DNA from: Bryopsis sp. KO-2023
Lineage: Eukaryota > Chlorophyta > Ulvophyceae > Bryopsidales > Bryopsidaceae
Direction: 5' to 3'
DNA: 64,000 nucleotides
NCBI GenBank assembly: GCA_030272585.1
Contig: BSYQ01000011.1
Coordinates: 3,224,001-3,288,000, forward strand
Shown here: positions 51,001 to 61,737 of the stretch, one piece after another
Position numbering within the stretch: the first letter of the stretch is position 1
How the letters are laid out: every line of letters begins with the position of its first letter
Translations under genes and position numbers: made by a program
The notes under the pieces: model-generated
Databases searched by the model: none
Told to the model about the DNA's origin: nothing
Seen by the model: only the letters and a program-made list of their open reading frames with translations

Positions 51001-53714
51001 CACATGCTACGACGGGGTGAGGGGGACACATATGTTGGATGCTTAGCTTGTCCTCCCCCTTATTTCCTCCGTTTCAAAATGTTGAAATTGTGTTTGTCTT
51101 GTTTTCGTGTAGGCATGCACGGATTGCGTTGCCTCCGGCAAGATGTGCACCGCTTCGGATGATTGTTGCGGAGTTCACACATGCTACGACGGGGTGAGGG
51201 GGACACATATGTTGGATGCTTAGCTTCCCCACCCCCTTAATACCTCCGTTCCAAGATGTTGAAATTGTGTTTGTCTTGTTTTCGTGTAGGCATGCACGGA
51301 TTGCGTTGCCTCCGGCAAGATGTGCACCGCTTCGGATGATTGTTGCGGAGATCACACATGCTACGACGGGGTGAGAGAGACACAAATGTTGGATGCTTAT
51401 CTTCCCCACCGTGTTATTTTCTCCGTTCCAAGATGTTGAAATTGTGTTTGTCTTGTTTTCGTGTAGGAATGCACGGATTGCGTTGCCTCCGGCAAGATGT
51501 GCACCGCTTCGGATGATTGTTGCGGAGATCACACATGCTACGACGGGGTGAGAGAGACACATATGTTGGATGCTTAACTTCCCCACCGCGTTATTTTCTC
51601 CGTTCCAAGATGTTGAAATTGTGTTTGTCTTGTTTTCGTGTAGGCATGCACGGATTGCGTTGCCTCCGGCAAGATGTGCACCGCTTCGGATGATTGTTGC
51701 GGAGATCACACATGCTACGACGGGGTGAGAGAGACACATATGTTGGATGCTTATCTTCCCCACCGTGTTATTTTCTCCGTTCCAAGATGTTGAAATTGTG
51801 TTGGTCTTGCTTTCGTGTAGGAGTGCACGGATTGCGCACAACCGGGTGGTGATTGTGATGACCGGGCTGATTGTTGTGGAGAATCTGATGTATGCTTGCA
51901 AAATTCTGTATCAAAGAGTCAATTTGTTTTTATACTGTTTTTCTTTTTTTCCATGGTTCTCCCGATAACAGACAACGCACCTACTCAAAGGGATCCCATA
52001 AGTAGTGACAGGACATTCTAGCGTGAGGGGGCCTGATTTTCGAATTTACGTTTTATTAAGGGGTGCTTTGCGGGGACAACAGTTGATAAGCTCATGAGAA
52101 CTCTTGAGAAAGAAGCCAAGACCGTCAAAGCAAACATTTCTCTGTTATACTGACACAGTTGTTCCCACAGGCGTCCATGTGCATGGATTCGAAGTGCTGT
52201 CTCAAGGACGGGGAAGATTGTGGTGACAACGGCGAATGCTGTGGAAACTGCGTGGAAGGGGTGAGCTGCAGAAAATGGTGGTGCAAATCTCTGACTGTCT
52301 CTTGGCCCTTGAAATCGATTGTTGTTTAAAGTTCACATACGAATCTGAGTTCTTAACGCTTGAAAAGGGCGCTTTGGCTGTTTGGCGTTACAGCCGGGGT
52401 CCAGATCATTAATCTGTTGTGCAATTCGTCATCTTTGTCAGTTTGAATACTTGCAGACCCAGGCAGCGATGCCGTAATACAAGATTCGCCTGTTTCCGTC
52501 AATCCTGTGTGTTTTATTCTTTCTTCCAATTAATCCTAACTTTGTTTTATATTTTTGTTTTGCCAGAAATGTTGCACAGCACCTGGGAATAGCTGCAATC
52601 CTACTAGCACCGAGCATCCTTGCTGCTCAGTAAGCAATGAAGAGCCAATTCGTGGATGAATTTTCCTGTTGCTTTGGGAACGGTTGACATCCAACAACTA
52701 AACGAGCTTTCGAATTTGGCACTAAGTCTCGCTCTGTGTTGTATAGCTCATCAACGTCTATGGCAACACGGTTCCTTATTCGTGCAACGTGAATCATGAC
52801 CCACCAATGGCGACTTGCTGCGTTACCCATGGGGGTTCTTGCAGGGATGATTCACATTGCTGCTTTGGCACGATATGTCGCGCTAGGAGAGACTTTTGGG
52901 GCGAAAAGACAATTGTAGACGGGGAGGAGGACAAAATCTGCATTTTCAAGGAGCAGGAATGCGTTGGAACAAATGAGAGTTGCAAGGACACAAAATGTTG
53001 CAACGAAGCTGCTGAGATGGTGCGTTAGGGGGCGTTGTTTTTTTTTTTCGTTGTTGCATCCGTTTTCGGACTTTTCTAATGTCTGTGTGAAAATTTGCGC
53101 CCCGTTTCTTAGCTGTCTATGCTTTCTGTGTTTCCAGCAATCATTCAATAGCCACAGGTGCTACAATGATGTGTGCAAGAGGTTGCCCAACAGTCCCTGC
53201 ACAGTTAACACTCCCCCTGATCCCTCCGAGTGTCTGTTTGGGATGTGCATGATGCCTATGGACCCAACGGTGAGATCTTTTGAATATTGACTCCTAAATT
53301 CAACAATATTTCAGTTTGAACGGCTTTCCCCTTATCACTCCAAAACGTTTGTTAACAATCCTAACAATTCACCCGACCGTCCTTCGACACCTGCACAATT
53401 TCCTAAGATTTCTTCGACACTCGCAATAGCTGGGTGAATCGAGTTGACGCTTGTATTCTTTGAAGCAATTTCGTTGCCACTGCGATATAAAAAACAGGAC
53501 AGATAGGGACTCTATGGTGGCAACTGTCGTTTTATTAAGAGACGAATTGTACAAACGGCAGGGGTATTGCATGCCAGTAGATACAACTGATTCAAAGCAC
53601 ACGAACAAATAAAACGAAACGCCCTTCCTCTTTGAGTTTTGAAAATCGCTGACTTTTTTAAATCTAACTCTGCAGATTACGGAGACATTCTGCGGTGGCA
53701 TGGGGGGCGACTGA
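30071..53714 (+). CDS. Giant secreted cystine-knot-like repeat protein, about 117 exons
   Basis: Exon 1 (ATG at 30071) encodes a signal peptide (MQFSSRTGLLLLIVAISWIG, then GSSAA); its donor is after 30157 or 30214. Further exons, all phase 0: 30367-30423, 30539-30760, 30990-31085, 31283-31342, 31696-31926, 32083-32178, 32443-32505, 32839-33093, 33267-33362, 33591-33671; then 100 near-identical 81-nt exons from 34119 to 51724; then 51821-51889, 52171-52260, 52567-52629, 52747-53019, 53138-53269, and 53676-53714 (or a read-through stop at 53290). The predicted protein is about 3,370-3,390 residues. Nearly every module has the 'C-x5/6-C-C' core with flanking cysteines, as in cystine-knot (knottin) mini-proteins. 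No transmembrane segment or enzyme domain is seen. It is likely a very long disulfide-rich extracellular or wall protein; its function is unknown. That all exons share one phase and conserve cysteines on this strand argues strongly for coding. Confidence 0.83.
30367..33671 (+). other. Diverged 5' cysteine-module exons of the giant gene
   Basis: Ten exons of 57-255 nt, each with one to three cysteine modules that differ from each other. Examples are CGDTRCCN, CTENSQCCYKGC, CSTDDQCCGTMDC, CSSDGECCNDLKC and CDSDKECCGGSC. Many introns fall just after the paired Cys, so one module is split over two exons. The last of them (33591-33671) already has the 81-nt, 27-residue form of the array (CTNHDDCCGSNQCYDN) and is the closest unamplified relative of the repeat unit. 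Introns here are 150-450 nt and unrelated to each other, unlike those of the array. Confidence 0.8.
35357..40312 (+). repeat. Higher-order repeat: two 14-unit blocks of 2,478 bp
   Basis: Intron variants recur in the same order at a 2,478-bp offset (units at 35357, 37835 and 40313 line up). The two blocks differ at few sites, fewer than neighbouring units within a block. Confidence 0.85.
41375..44029 (+). repeat. Higher-order repeat: 6-unit blocks of 1,062 bp, about 2.5 copies
   Basis: The order of intron variants repeats at 1,062 bp (units at 41375, 42437 and 43499 line up). The run ends where the next, 14-unit family starts. Confidence 0.85.
44030..51290 (+). repeat. Higher-order repeat: three 14-unit blocks of 2,479 bp
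   Basis: Units at 44030, 46509, 48988 line up, as do the private extra T (tttttcgtgtag) and a gagatacaaatattgg intron variant in each copy. I found no difference between the three copies by eye, so they are very recent duplications or an assembly repeat. Confidence 0.85.
51821..53714 (+). other. Diverged 3' cysteine-module exons of the giant gene
   Basis: The first exon (69 nt) still begins ECTDC like the array and then diverges (CDDRADCCGESD). It is followed by CGDNGECCGNC, CCTAPGNSC, a 91-codon exon with CCVTHGGSCRDDSHCCFGTIC and CKDTKCCN, and a 44-codon exon with CYNDVC. The terminal exon may be 53676-53714 (13 codons including stop, one Cys), or translation may end at 53290 if the last donor is not used. 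Confidence 0.75.
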
Positions 53715-54008
53715 GATTGAAAGGATTATTTGTTCGAGGTCAAACGACCCATAGCAATTGCTATTGTTGAAATTTTGAGACCTCTGTTCATGCTCGTGAC
53801 TCCAACAAAGGAAGATTGAAACATTGAATTGACGTTATGGAGGAGACGCCGTTCTTCAACTACCAGAAAAGTTATTCATGAATAGAGCTACAAAAAGAAA
53901 CTATCTGTAGATTAGATAAGTGCCCAGGAAAGGTCTTTGAACATCGGATGCAGCTCTTGCACCTTCATTGTTGTTGGCAGAAGCTGAACATTCCCGTCAG
54001 CTTTGGTA

Positions 54009-54559
54009 CCGTGGATAGGCTAATTTTTGCGCGCATGAACTATTGCGTGTTTATTTTTCTCGGGGACTAATTTTTGCGATTCAATCAGGTCGCGAAAATT
54101 AGTCCAAAGCGAAATTTAGGCCTTCGCAGAAAATAAGCAAGGCGCAAATAAGTGCCTTTTCAAAAACTGGTCAGTACCTGTTGTCGACACAAAAAAACCC
54201 ACCCAAAAGCAATGCTACAGACACCAATGTACACTGGTAGATACAAACACCAAATCTGGTTCAATCAGTGCTCACAGCCCCCTCCAGTCAGCCAACATGT
54301 GACCCAATTGCACAAAAACTACCCGTTCCATGGATCCGGTCACATTCACTCAAACAGTGGACGCAAGAAGGTCTTCACCCCTCCCCTTGTGACGCACAAC
54401 TCCAACCCTTTAAACGCCAGAAAAGCTGCCTCATTGGTTGCGTTGGTGGAATTTCTGCGCGTGCTCAGTGTTTGCGGTGCCTTAATTCTTGTGACACTAA
54501 TTCTTGCGATTTTTTCCGATCGCAAAATTAATCCAAGCAAAAATTAGCTTACCTGCGGT
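54009..54559. mobile_element. Short TIR element (MITE-like), TA target
   Basis: Imperfect terminal inverted repeats (left CCGTGGATAGGCTAATTTTTG; right end is its reverse complement at 17 of 21 positions) are flanked by TA on both sides, as for Tc1/mariner-type elements. Inside are two hairpins built on a ctaatt-tgcga motif, at about 54068-54105 and 54489-54533. It has no transposase, so it is a non-autonomous copy. Confidence 0.5.
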
Positions 54560-55076
54560 AACTGGCCAGGCGTACCGGCATAAACTGTGTGGTTATGGGC
54601 TATCATGTTTGTATGTTTGTTTTTTTTTCACCATAATGGTCTGCCAGATAATGACCGCTATTTCATAACAAACAGAGATGCCCACAAGGACCAAACTTTC
54701 TGTTGATGTCCAACATGCCTGAGACCGGCGCCAGACCGGTCCACAGGTCCGACACCGGTCGAAGACAGGCCATTTCTTGTCTCAAACCGGTGAACCACCT
54801 TCGGGTATCCTGATTTCTCCGTGAAGTAGTTCCTACCAGCCGCATTCCCACGACAGGAAAAAATCCAACCAAAACCACCACAAACCAAAAAAAAGAACGA
54901 GGACACCCCCGCAATTGTTTCTTACACATTTTTTACACACGAAACAAACAAACACGCAATCTTTTCCAGCGCAATCGAACTTCGATTCGCAATCGCTAGC
55001 GCTCACACTTTCTCACACACTTTCGCGGCACACACGCCATTAACACGGGTGAGTCTGCAACCAAACAAAGAACATT
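54560..55076. other. Spacer before the retroelement
   Basis: Contains several ccggt-type short inverted motifs around 54720-54800 and no gene. It flanks the 3' LTR of the Gypsy element. Confidence 0.4.
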
Positions 55077-55233
55077 TGTTATGGCCAAACGCGAGTTCCG
55101 ACCCTCGCGGCACAATGCAACTGTGATAAGAATTAATTTACAACCCGTTGTCTCTCCCTAAATCACCAACTCTAACCGTTGTCCGACATAACATCCCTAT
55201 GTCAGACTCAACCTCAGTCGGTCATATCAACCA
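55077..55233 (-). repeat. 3' LTR of the Gypsy element
   Basis: Runs TG...CA on the plus strand. Its inner end abuts a polypurine tract (minus strand GAAGGGGGGAG). It is short for a chromovirus, and the inner boundary is inferred from the tract because the other LTR copy is incomplete. Confidence 0.6.
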
Positions 55234-55412
55234 CTCCCCCCTTCAGACACAACGTCCTCGTAAAGTCCCACATTCAGGCAGCAAAAATAGAAAAAGGTCC
55301 CACATGAGATAGCAACTTCCCACAGATATATTTGCAGCCCATACTACTATCCACAGAAAGTCCCCCTCAATCCATTCATCCACCTTTTCTCCCCATCATT
55401 CACTGTCTTGAA

Positions 55413-58400
55413 TCATCGTTTCTTGGACTTCCCTTTCTTGGACGCTTGCGTTTGAAGATACTGGGCGATGAGGTCCGATACCGTATCGAGGTTTTGCTCC
55501 TTCTCCCAAGTCGCTTCATGTAATTCATATCCCAGCCATGCAACGAGGAACTGACGATTCTTGCCCTTTCCGCGATGATCGATGATGGCTCGCACCTTGT
55601 ATAACTCTTCGCCATCGTCAGTGATTATCGGCGGCGGCGGCGCCACTTCCCTTGCAAATGTCTCCGATCTCTTAAAGAGCTTCAGTTTACTCACATGGAA
55701 AACGTCGTGGATCTTCCAGTTCGCCGGTAACTCGATCCGAAATGCAACATCCGAAATCGCTTCGACGATTTTCAATGGACCCACATATTTCCTTCTGATT
55801 TTGGCAGGGATCTGGCTGTAGCATGTCTTGGGCAGTTGAGTGATTCGGAGACAAACTTCGTCACCGATGTTGAGTTTGATGTCTTTCCGTTTTCGGTTGG
55901 CGACATTTCTGTAATGTTCTCGGGATTTTTCGTAGTTCTGTTTCGCCTCCCCCTCGATGCGTTGCATGCGTCCCAGCATGACATCCACAGCTTCGTTCGT
56001 GGTCGGTGGCAGCATCGGAGGTATGGCGTTTGGTTGAAAGCCATAGAGAAGATAAAATGGCGACATCCCCGTGGTTGCATTCTTCATGCGATTGGCGGCG
56101 AATTCCAGCGACGACAGATGTTCACTCCACCGCTCGGGCTGATCCTCCACATATGGACGCAGCAGATTCTCCAGTGTGCGGATGGTGACCTCCGATTGTC
56201 CATCCGATTGAGGATGATACGCCGTCGACAGATGCAGATTTGTGCCGACCAACCTGAAGAGCTCCTGGTAGAATGCCGACGTGAAACGCGGATCACGGTC
56301 GGAAACGATGATCTCTGGCAATCCAAAATGTCGGTAGACGTTCTCGAAGAACATCCTGGCGTAATCGACCGCTGACGTCTCCTTTGTGCATGGGACGTAT
56401 TTGGCGAACTTCGTCAGTCGATCAACAAAAACGGCCACAGCAGTGTAGCCATTAGACTCGGGTAGATCCGTCATTAGATCGGTGGTGATCTGTTGGAACT
56501 TGTATTTTGGGATTGGGAGGGGATGTAATAAGCCTTGTGATTTTTTTGTAGTCCCCTTGCAGACCTGGCAAAGTGGACAGGTCCTGATGTAATGTTTGAC
56601 ATCCCTTCTCCATCCTTTCCACCAAAATTGTGTTTTCAACAACTCACAAGTCCTGTGCTCCCCAGAGTGGCCTGCAGTTTTGAGGTCATGAAAATTCTCC
56701 AAAATAGACTGTCTCCTTGCTTGAGGCACCACTGGCACCCACAGTTCACCATCATCAGAATGCTGTAGGACTCCTTTATCCCCCAGTCTGTAGTTTTTGA
56801 CTTTTCCACCAGCCTCCAGCTTATCCACTATTTTCTGCAACGGAGGTGAGGTTCGAACCTCCGCCTTCCAAGTCCCAATATCATCCTCAGACCACTGCAC
56901 CATTGTGATAGCAGCCACACTCTCTGGTTCCCCCAGCCCTGGTGGTCTTGACAATGCATCTGCAACCAGATTTGCCTTCCCAGGCAAATATTTTATTGTG
57001 GGGTTAATACTCTGGAAGTGCCCCAGTTGCAGCCACCTAGTCTGAGTTCTGGACATCTCCTTCTGTTCCAGAAAATGAGTTGCTGGCTTGTGGTCTGTAT
57101 AGACTATGGTTCCCTTGGCTGATCCCTCTAGGTAATGCCTCCAGAATTTTAGAGCATATGCTATGCCCAACATTTCTCTGTCATAGGCAGAGTACCTAGT
57201 TTCTGTGGGGATAAGCTTTCTGCTGAGGAAGGCACAGGGTTGTAGACCTGCACCTTGGTCTTGCATCAGAACTGCACCAATAGCCACATTGGATGCATCT
57301 GTTGTGACCACATACTCCAGTTCTGGGTTGGGGATGATTAGTAAAGGAGCACTGATCAGGGTGTCCTTTAGTTTCTGAAATGCTTGTTGCTGTAGTGGCC
57401 CCCATTTCCATTCTGCATCCTTCTTTGTCAATTCATGTAATGGGGATGCCAACTGAGCAAATCCTTGGATGAACTTTCTGTAATAGGACATCATCCCAAG
57501 GAAGCTTCTGACGTCTCTGACTGATTTCAATTCTGGCCAATTTTTGACGACTTCCACCTTCGATTCGACTGGTGCAATCCCTCCATTCCTGATCATGAAT
57601 CCCAAAAATTCGACTTCATTAACAGCGATCTCACATTTCGACGACTTTGCGTACATCGCATGCTGCCGCAGCCTCCCGAGCACACTTCGCAGATGTTCGA
57701 TGTGATCCTCCTGATTTCGCGAATAGATTATTATGTCGTCAAGGTAACAAACCACAAAGCAGTCTGTAAGACCCTGGAGGACGACATTCATGGCGGCCAT
57801 GAAATGTGCCGGCGCATTCGCGACCCCCATAGGCACGACATTCCATTCGAAGGATCCATATCGTGTCTTGAACGCCGTTTTGCTGCGATCCTCCTCACGC
57901 ACCGGGAGCTGCCAGTAGCCATGTTTCAGGTCGATCTTCGAAAATACATGCATGCCTTGGAATCTGTCCATCAGTTCGTCAGGGAGTGGCAACGGGTATT
58001 TGTTTTTGATTGTCAGGTCGTTCAGCCACCGATAATCCACGCAAAAGCGCAGCGTTCCGTCCTTTTTCGGCGCGAACAACACCGGTGCACCCCATGGCGA
58101 TTCTGATGGCCTGATGAATGCATGTTCCGTCAGATATTGGATTTGTCTGCGGATTTCCTCCAGCTCGGCCGGCGACATCCGGTAGATAGGCCGGTCGACC
58201 GGTTCTGCACCATCCTTGAGTTTGATTTCAAAATCCTTGATGTCTGCCCGTTTCGGCATGTCTTTTGGCAGGTCGTCAGGAAAGACGTCTGCATGTTTCA
58301 TGAGCAGATCTTTCATTCTGGGATCCATGTCGTCTCTCAGTAGTTTTTCCATTGGATTGTCTGTTTTCGGTTTCGTTTCAGTTGTTTCCTCTTTTTCCGC

Positions 58401-59288
58401 CGGTTTCACAACGACCATTAATCCCTGGCCGGTTTTCTGTATTGCTTTTCGCATTGTCGTCATCGAACACACGGTCATTCCGTGCGCCGCCAGTTCTTGA
58501 CGATCAGCAAATTCCATCGGATTCGCTCTGTATTTGCGTGGCAGAACAAACTCTTCTTCCCCCCGAACGACTGTGATGACGCCTTTTTCGAAATCGATGG
58601 CAGGGTTTGCATCCACCAGCCATGGTAATCCCAGCAGGACATCATATCCAAGGTTTGGTAGGACATCCGCTTCGATTTGAAATGACAGGCGTCCTGATCG
58701 GAATTTCATGTTTGGAATTTTGCCTGTAGTTTGTCGAGTGGTGTTGTCTGCCATTCGCAACTCCGATGTGCTGTTTTCTTGTACTTTCAGATTGACTCTC
58801 TTTGCGAATTCAGCAGAAACATAGTTGGCAGTGGATCCAGAATCCACACATGCACCAACTGTAGTCCCTTGAATTCTGACTTCAATCATGTAGCCAGTAG
58901 CAAAGGTTTTCCCTGTGACTGGACATGATGAATGTTGATCAGGTGCCTCCCCTGATCCTGTTTCCATTGTAGGCAGTTGTTCTTGTGATGACCCTTCATC
59001 CACAGTTTCGATTATCACATCGTCATCCCCTTCCGCAGGGTCTGACGTACCAGCGCTGGTTTTTGGATGCTCATCAGTTGTTTCTTTTTCGTCTCCTGAC
59101 GATTCTGATGATGCATCTGTTGATTGTGCCTTTTCCATATTCTCATTTTCCTTGATTGTGACCGTTTTCGACTCCACTGCCCCTGAGGGCTCCCCATACT
59201 TCAATGTCTTACAGTAGGCCTGAGCTTTTTCTCTCAAAGGACATAATTTCACCCCATGGCCTGTAGCCCCACATAAAAAGCATGTCAT
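55413..59288 (-). mobile_element. Pol region of the Gypsy element
   Basis: Domain order: a CCHC zinc knuckle at the very start (C-x2-C-x4-H-x4-C), a retropepsin-type protease (DSGST), reverse transcriptase with YLDD, RNase H (TDAS), an integrase with an HHCC zinc site and catalytic core, and a C-terminal chromodomain (LVAWLGYELHEATWE), which places it among the chromoviruses. Confidence 0.9.
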
Positions 59289-59692
59289 CGTCGTGTTAAA
59301 CGACCGTCCCCGACCATCTCCACGACCACGGCCGCGACCCCTGCCACGACCATACTATGGATCCGATCACGATCTAATCGGTCATGGATTGATCGGTCCG
59401 ACCGATTAAATCGTGATCGGGTTTTCCCGATCAGATCGATCGCCGATCAAATCGGTTTGGCCGATCATCGATGGAGATCGGCTGATCACTAATCTGATCG
59501 GCTGACCGATGAAATCGGCCGACTATGAACGGCCGATCACGATCACACCGTCCAACATCGGCCGATCAAGCGCCGACAGGGCGAGGCGCTTGATCGTGAT
59601 CGTGGTCGTGATCGGAGATGCCGATTAGATCGGATCATGATCGGTCAATTGATCGGTCCATCACAAATGCCGAGAAATCACCACCCGCAGGT

Positions 59693-59775
59693 GTTTCTGG
59701 GGTGCAGGGATTCGAACCTGGGACCTAACAGACTAGAGACAGACGCATTAACGCTTGGACCACTCGGAGCCACGG
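59693..59775 (-). other. tRNA-like sequence (left core arm)
   Basis: Read on the minus strand it has an A-box-like GTGGCTCCGAGTGG and a B box GGTTCGAATCCC at tRNA-like spacing. It is probably a Pol III promoter relic rather than a working tRNA: the acceptor stem does not pair well by eye. Confidence 0.55.
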
Positions 59776-59857
59776 TCACTAGGTCATCCGTGTCATTATA
59801 TACCTCAGTTTGTCGGACTGACAGATCACGTATATAATGACACGGATGACCTACAAA

Positions 59858-59940
59858 CCGTGGCTCCGAGTGGTCCAAGCGTTAGTGAGTATGTTTCTAA
59901 TCCGTTAGGTACCCGGTTCGAATCCTTCCACCTCAGAAAC
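59858..59940 (+). other. tRNA-like sequence (right core arm)
   Basis: Mirror copy of the left arm, with the same A-box-like start and B box (GGTTCGAATCC) but a diverged anticodon-side segment. The two copies point away from each other. Confidence 0.55.
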
Positions 59941-61737
59941 ACCTGCGGGTGATGACTTGTCGGTATTTTCGCGAGACCGATCAATTCATCGATCAAATGA
60001 TCAATACCGATCATGATCGGATGCAGGTCCGATCAGCATCGGCCGATCACGATCACACCGATCAACGTCAGCCGATCAAGTGCCGACAGGTCGCGGCGCT
60101 TGATCGTGATCGGGATCGTGATCGGTTTTGCCGATTTAATCGGTGATCGGTATACCGATCACGATCACGATCAAATGTTGATCGGCCGATCAAGAGCACG
60201 ATCAACATTTGATCGGCCGATCACGATCACGATCACCGATCAGCCAAAAATGAAAAAAAAAAAAAAAAAAACCGATCATTGCTAAAATCGGTTCTAGGAC
60301 GCAGTTATGATGTCGGATTACTGCTGTGACCTAATATTACCTTAGTTTTGGAAGATCGATCAGATCCATAGTATGGCCACGACCGCGTTCTGATCCAATC
60401 GCTCCCAACGTGTCCCCATTGCTCTGATTTTGAGTTTGGTTTGAATTGTCGTCATTCGCATTCCAGCCGAATCCACCACTGTTATTTCTCCCCCGCCCAT
60501 TAAAGTGTCGTCCACGACCTCGACCTCGCCAGCCGCCTCGATTTGAGTCTGCTCCATGCAACGCATGAATGCCATCCAAGCGATCAGCGAGACGAACAGC
60601 ATCCGCAAATGTAGATGTCTGGGCAAGGACAGTGGTGCGAATGTGCGGCTTGAGTCCAAAGGTGAATGCGCTGAATATTTCCTCTTCCGTCATCCCTGGG
60701 ATGCGAAATGCAATCGCCTGGAACCTTCTCTTGTAATCCGCGACACTCGATGTCTGGGTGCATGCACGCATCTCCACGCGCGCACGTTCGGATGTCGTTG
60801 CACTCTCAAAATTTTCTCTCAGCTCATGAACGAAATCCTCCCACGATGCAAATGAGGAACGATGCCCCTGCGAGATACGCAATTCCACCAGTGCCATCCA
60901 TCGCGACGCCGCGCCTCCCAGATATGCGGGCAAAATCTTAACCCAATCGCTTTCTCTGACGTCGTGAGCCCTGAACCATCTCGTAACTCTGGTCACCCAA
61001 TCCGTTACACTGAGGGCTCCCTCGCCGGTAAAGTGCTTTGGCGGATCGAGCCGCAGACTCCGCATGATGTTACTGAGCCCGCCAGAATTTCTGCCTCGTC
61101 CACCGCCGCCTGGTCCACCGCCACCATCGTCGGGTCCATCGTCCCCATCATCATCTCCTCCGCCTCCATCTCCTCCCCCAGATCGGCGCCCCCGACCATC
61201 ACCCCGACGGCCGCCACCGCGTCCATCTGCGGGATCATCATCGGGGTCGTCACCCCCTCCAGGGTCGCGTCGTCCAACACTTCGGTATGACCCCAAACGT
61301 GTGAACGGATCTCTCGGTACTGATCCTGAGGAGAATAGGTGGGATGGAGCAGGTGCCCCGTGACCACTGAGATTTGTTGGTTGTACAGGCGATGGTGCCT
61401 GTGGAGACGCAGATTGTGGAGCCCGGCGTGATGCTTGTTCGGCATTTCCATCTGACAGTCGTCTGCGTTCTGGTATTGGGCGTGAACTGGTGCCCACGTC
61501 TGCTGCTTGTGTTCGGACTGGAGGTGGAACAGTGTTTGTTTGTGTGCCCCCAGCCATGTGAACTTGTAGCTGCTGGTTGAATACATCCTCTGACAGCCCC
61601 AGTGTTGACAATATGTTGGTTTTTGTGAGCCTGGGGGTTTTTCCCAGAGCCCTGACTTGTGCATCAGTAACTCCCAATAGGTCCAATATTCTTTCTTTGT
61701 TCAGTGTAGATGGTCCTGTCAGTAATCGATCCTCCGG

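Larger units (their letters stand above)
34119..51820 (+). repeat. 100 x 177-bp exon-intron array (coding satellite)
   Basis: The span is 17,702 bp, or 100 x 177 plus 2. Three units have one extra T before the acceptor (near 45612, 48091 and 50570) and one lacks a T (near 35130). Each unit is an 81-nt exon and a ~96-nt intron that begins gtgagg/gtgaga and ends tgtcttgttttcgtgtag. The exon has cysteines at residues 2, 5, 12, 18, 19 and 24 (C-x2-C-x6-C-x5-C-C-x4-C). Variation I can see in exons: residue 1 (Ala mostly, also Glu, Lys, Val), residue 3 (Thr, once Met), residue 6 (Val, rarely Ala or Ile), residue 21 (Asp or Val), and a few silent changes. I saw no cysteine codon altered. Introns vary at many more sites. 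Confidence 0.95.
59350..60376. mobile_element. 1,027-bp TIR element with GATC-palindrome arms and paired tRNA-like cores
   Basis: The ends are exact inverted repeats (CCATACTATGGATC / GATCCATAGTATGG). CCACGA flanks both sides (59344-59349 and 60377-60382); because the flanking match is partly shared with the end, the target duplication could be read as 6 to 9 bp. The outer arms are made almost wholly of variations on CGATCACGATCGG. The centre (about 59675-59955) is a long inverted repeat whose two arms each hold a tRNA-like sequence. There is no coding capacity. The superfamily is not clear. Confidence 0.7.

Noticed and set aside
34119-51820. CRISPR-like reading of the array (constant 81-nt part, variable 96-nt part)
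   Set aside because: The 'spacers' are also near-identical, the size is wrong, the constant part is a splice-bounded coding exon, and the genome is eukaryotic.
34095-51901. Many long minus-strand open frames (up to 347 codons) throughout the array
   Set aside because: 177 is a multiple of three, so any frame open in one unit stays open in all. These frames run through exon and intron alike, encode no recognisable protein and oppose the plus strand with signal peptide, conserved cysteines and splice sites.
54152-54547. 131-codon plus frame
   Set aside because: Lies entirely inside the TIR element and shows no transposase feature.
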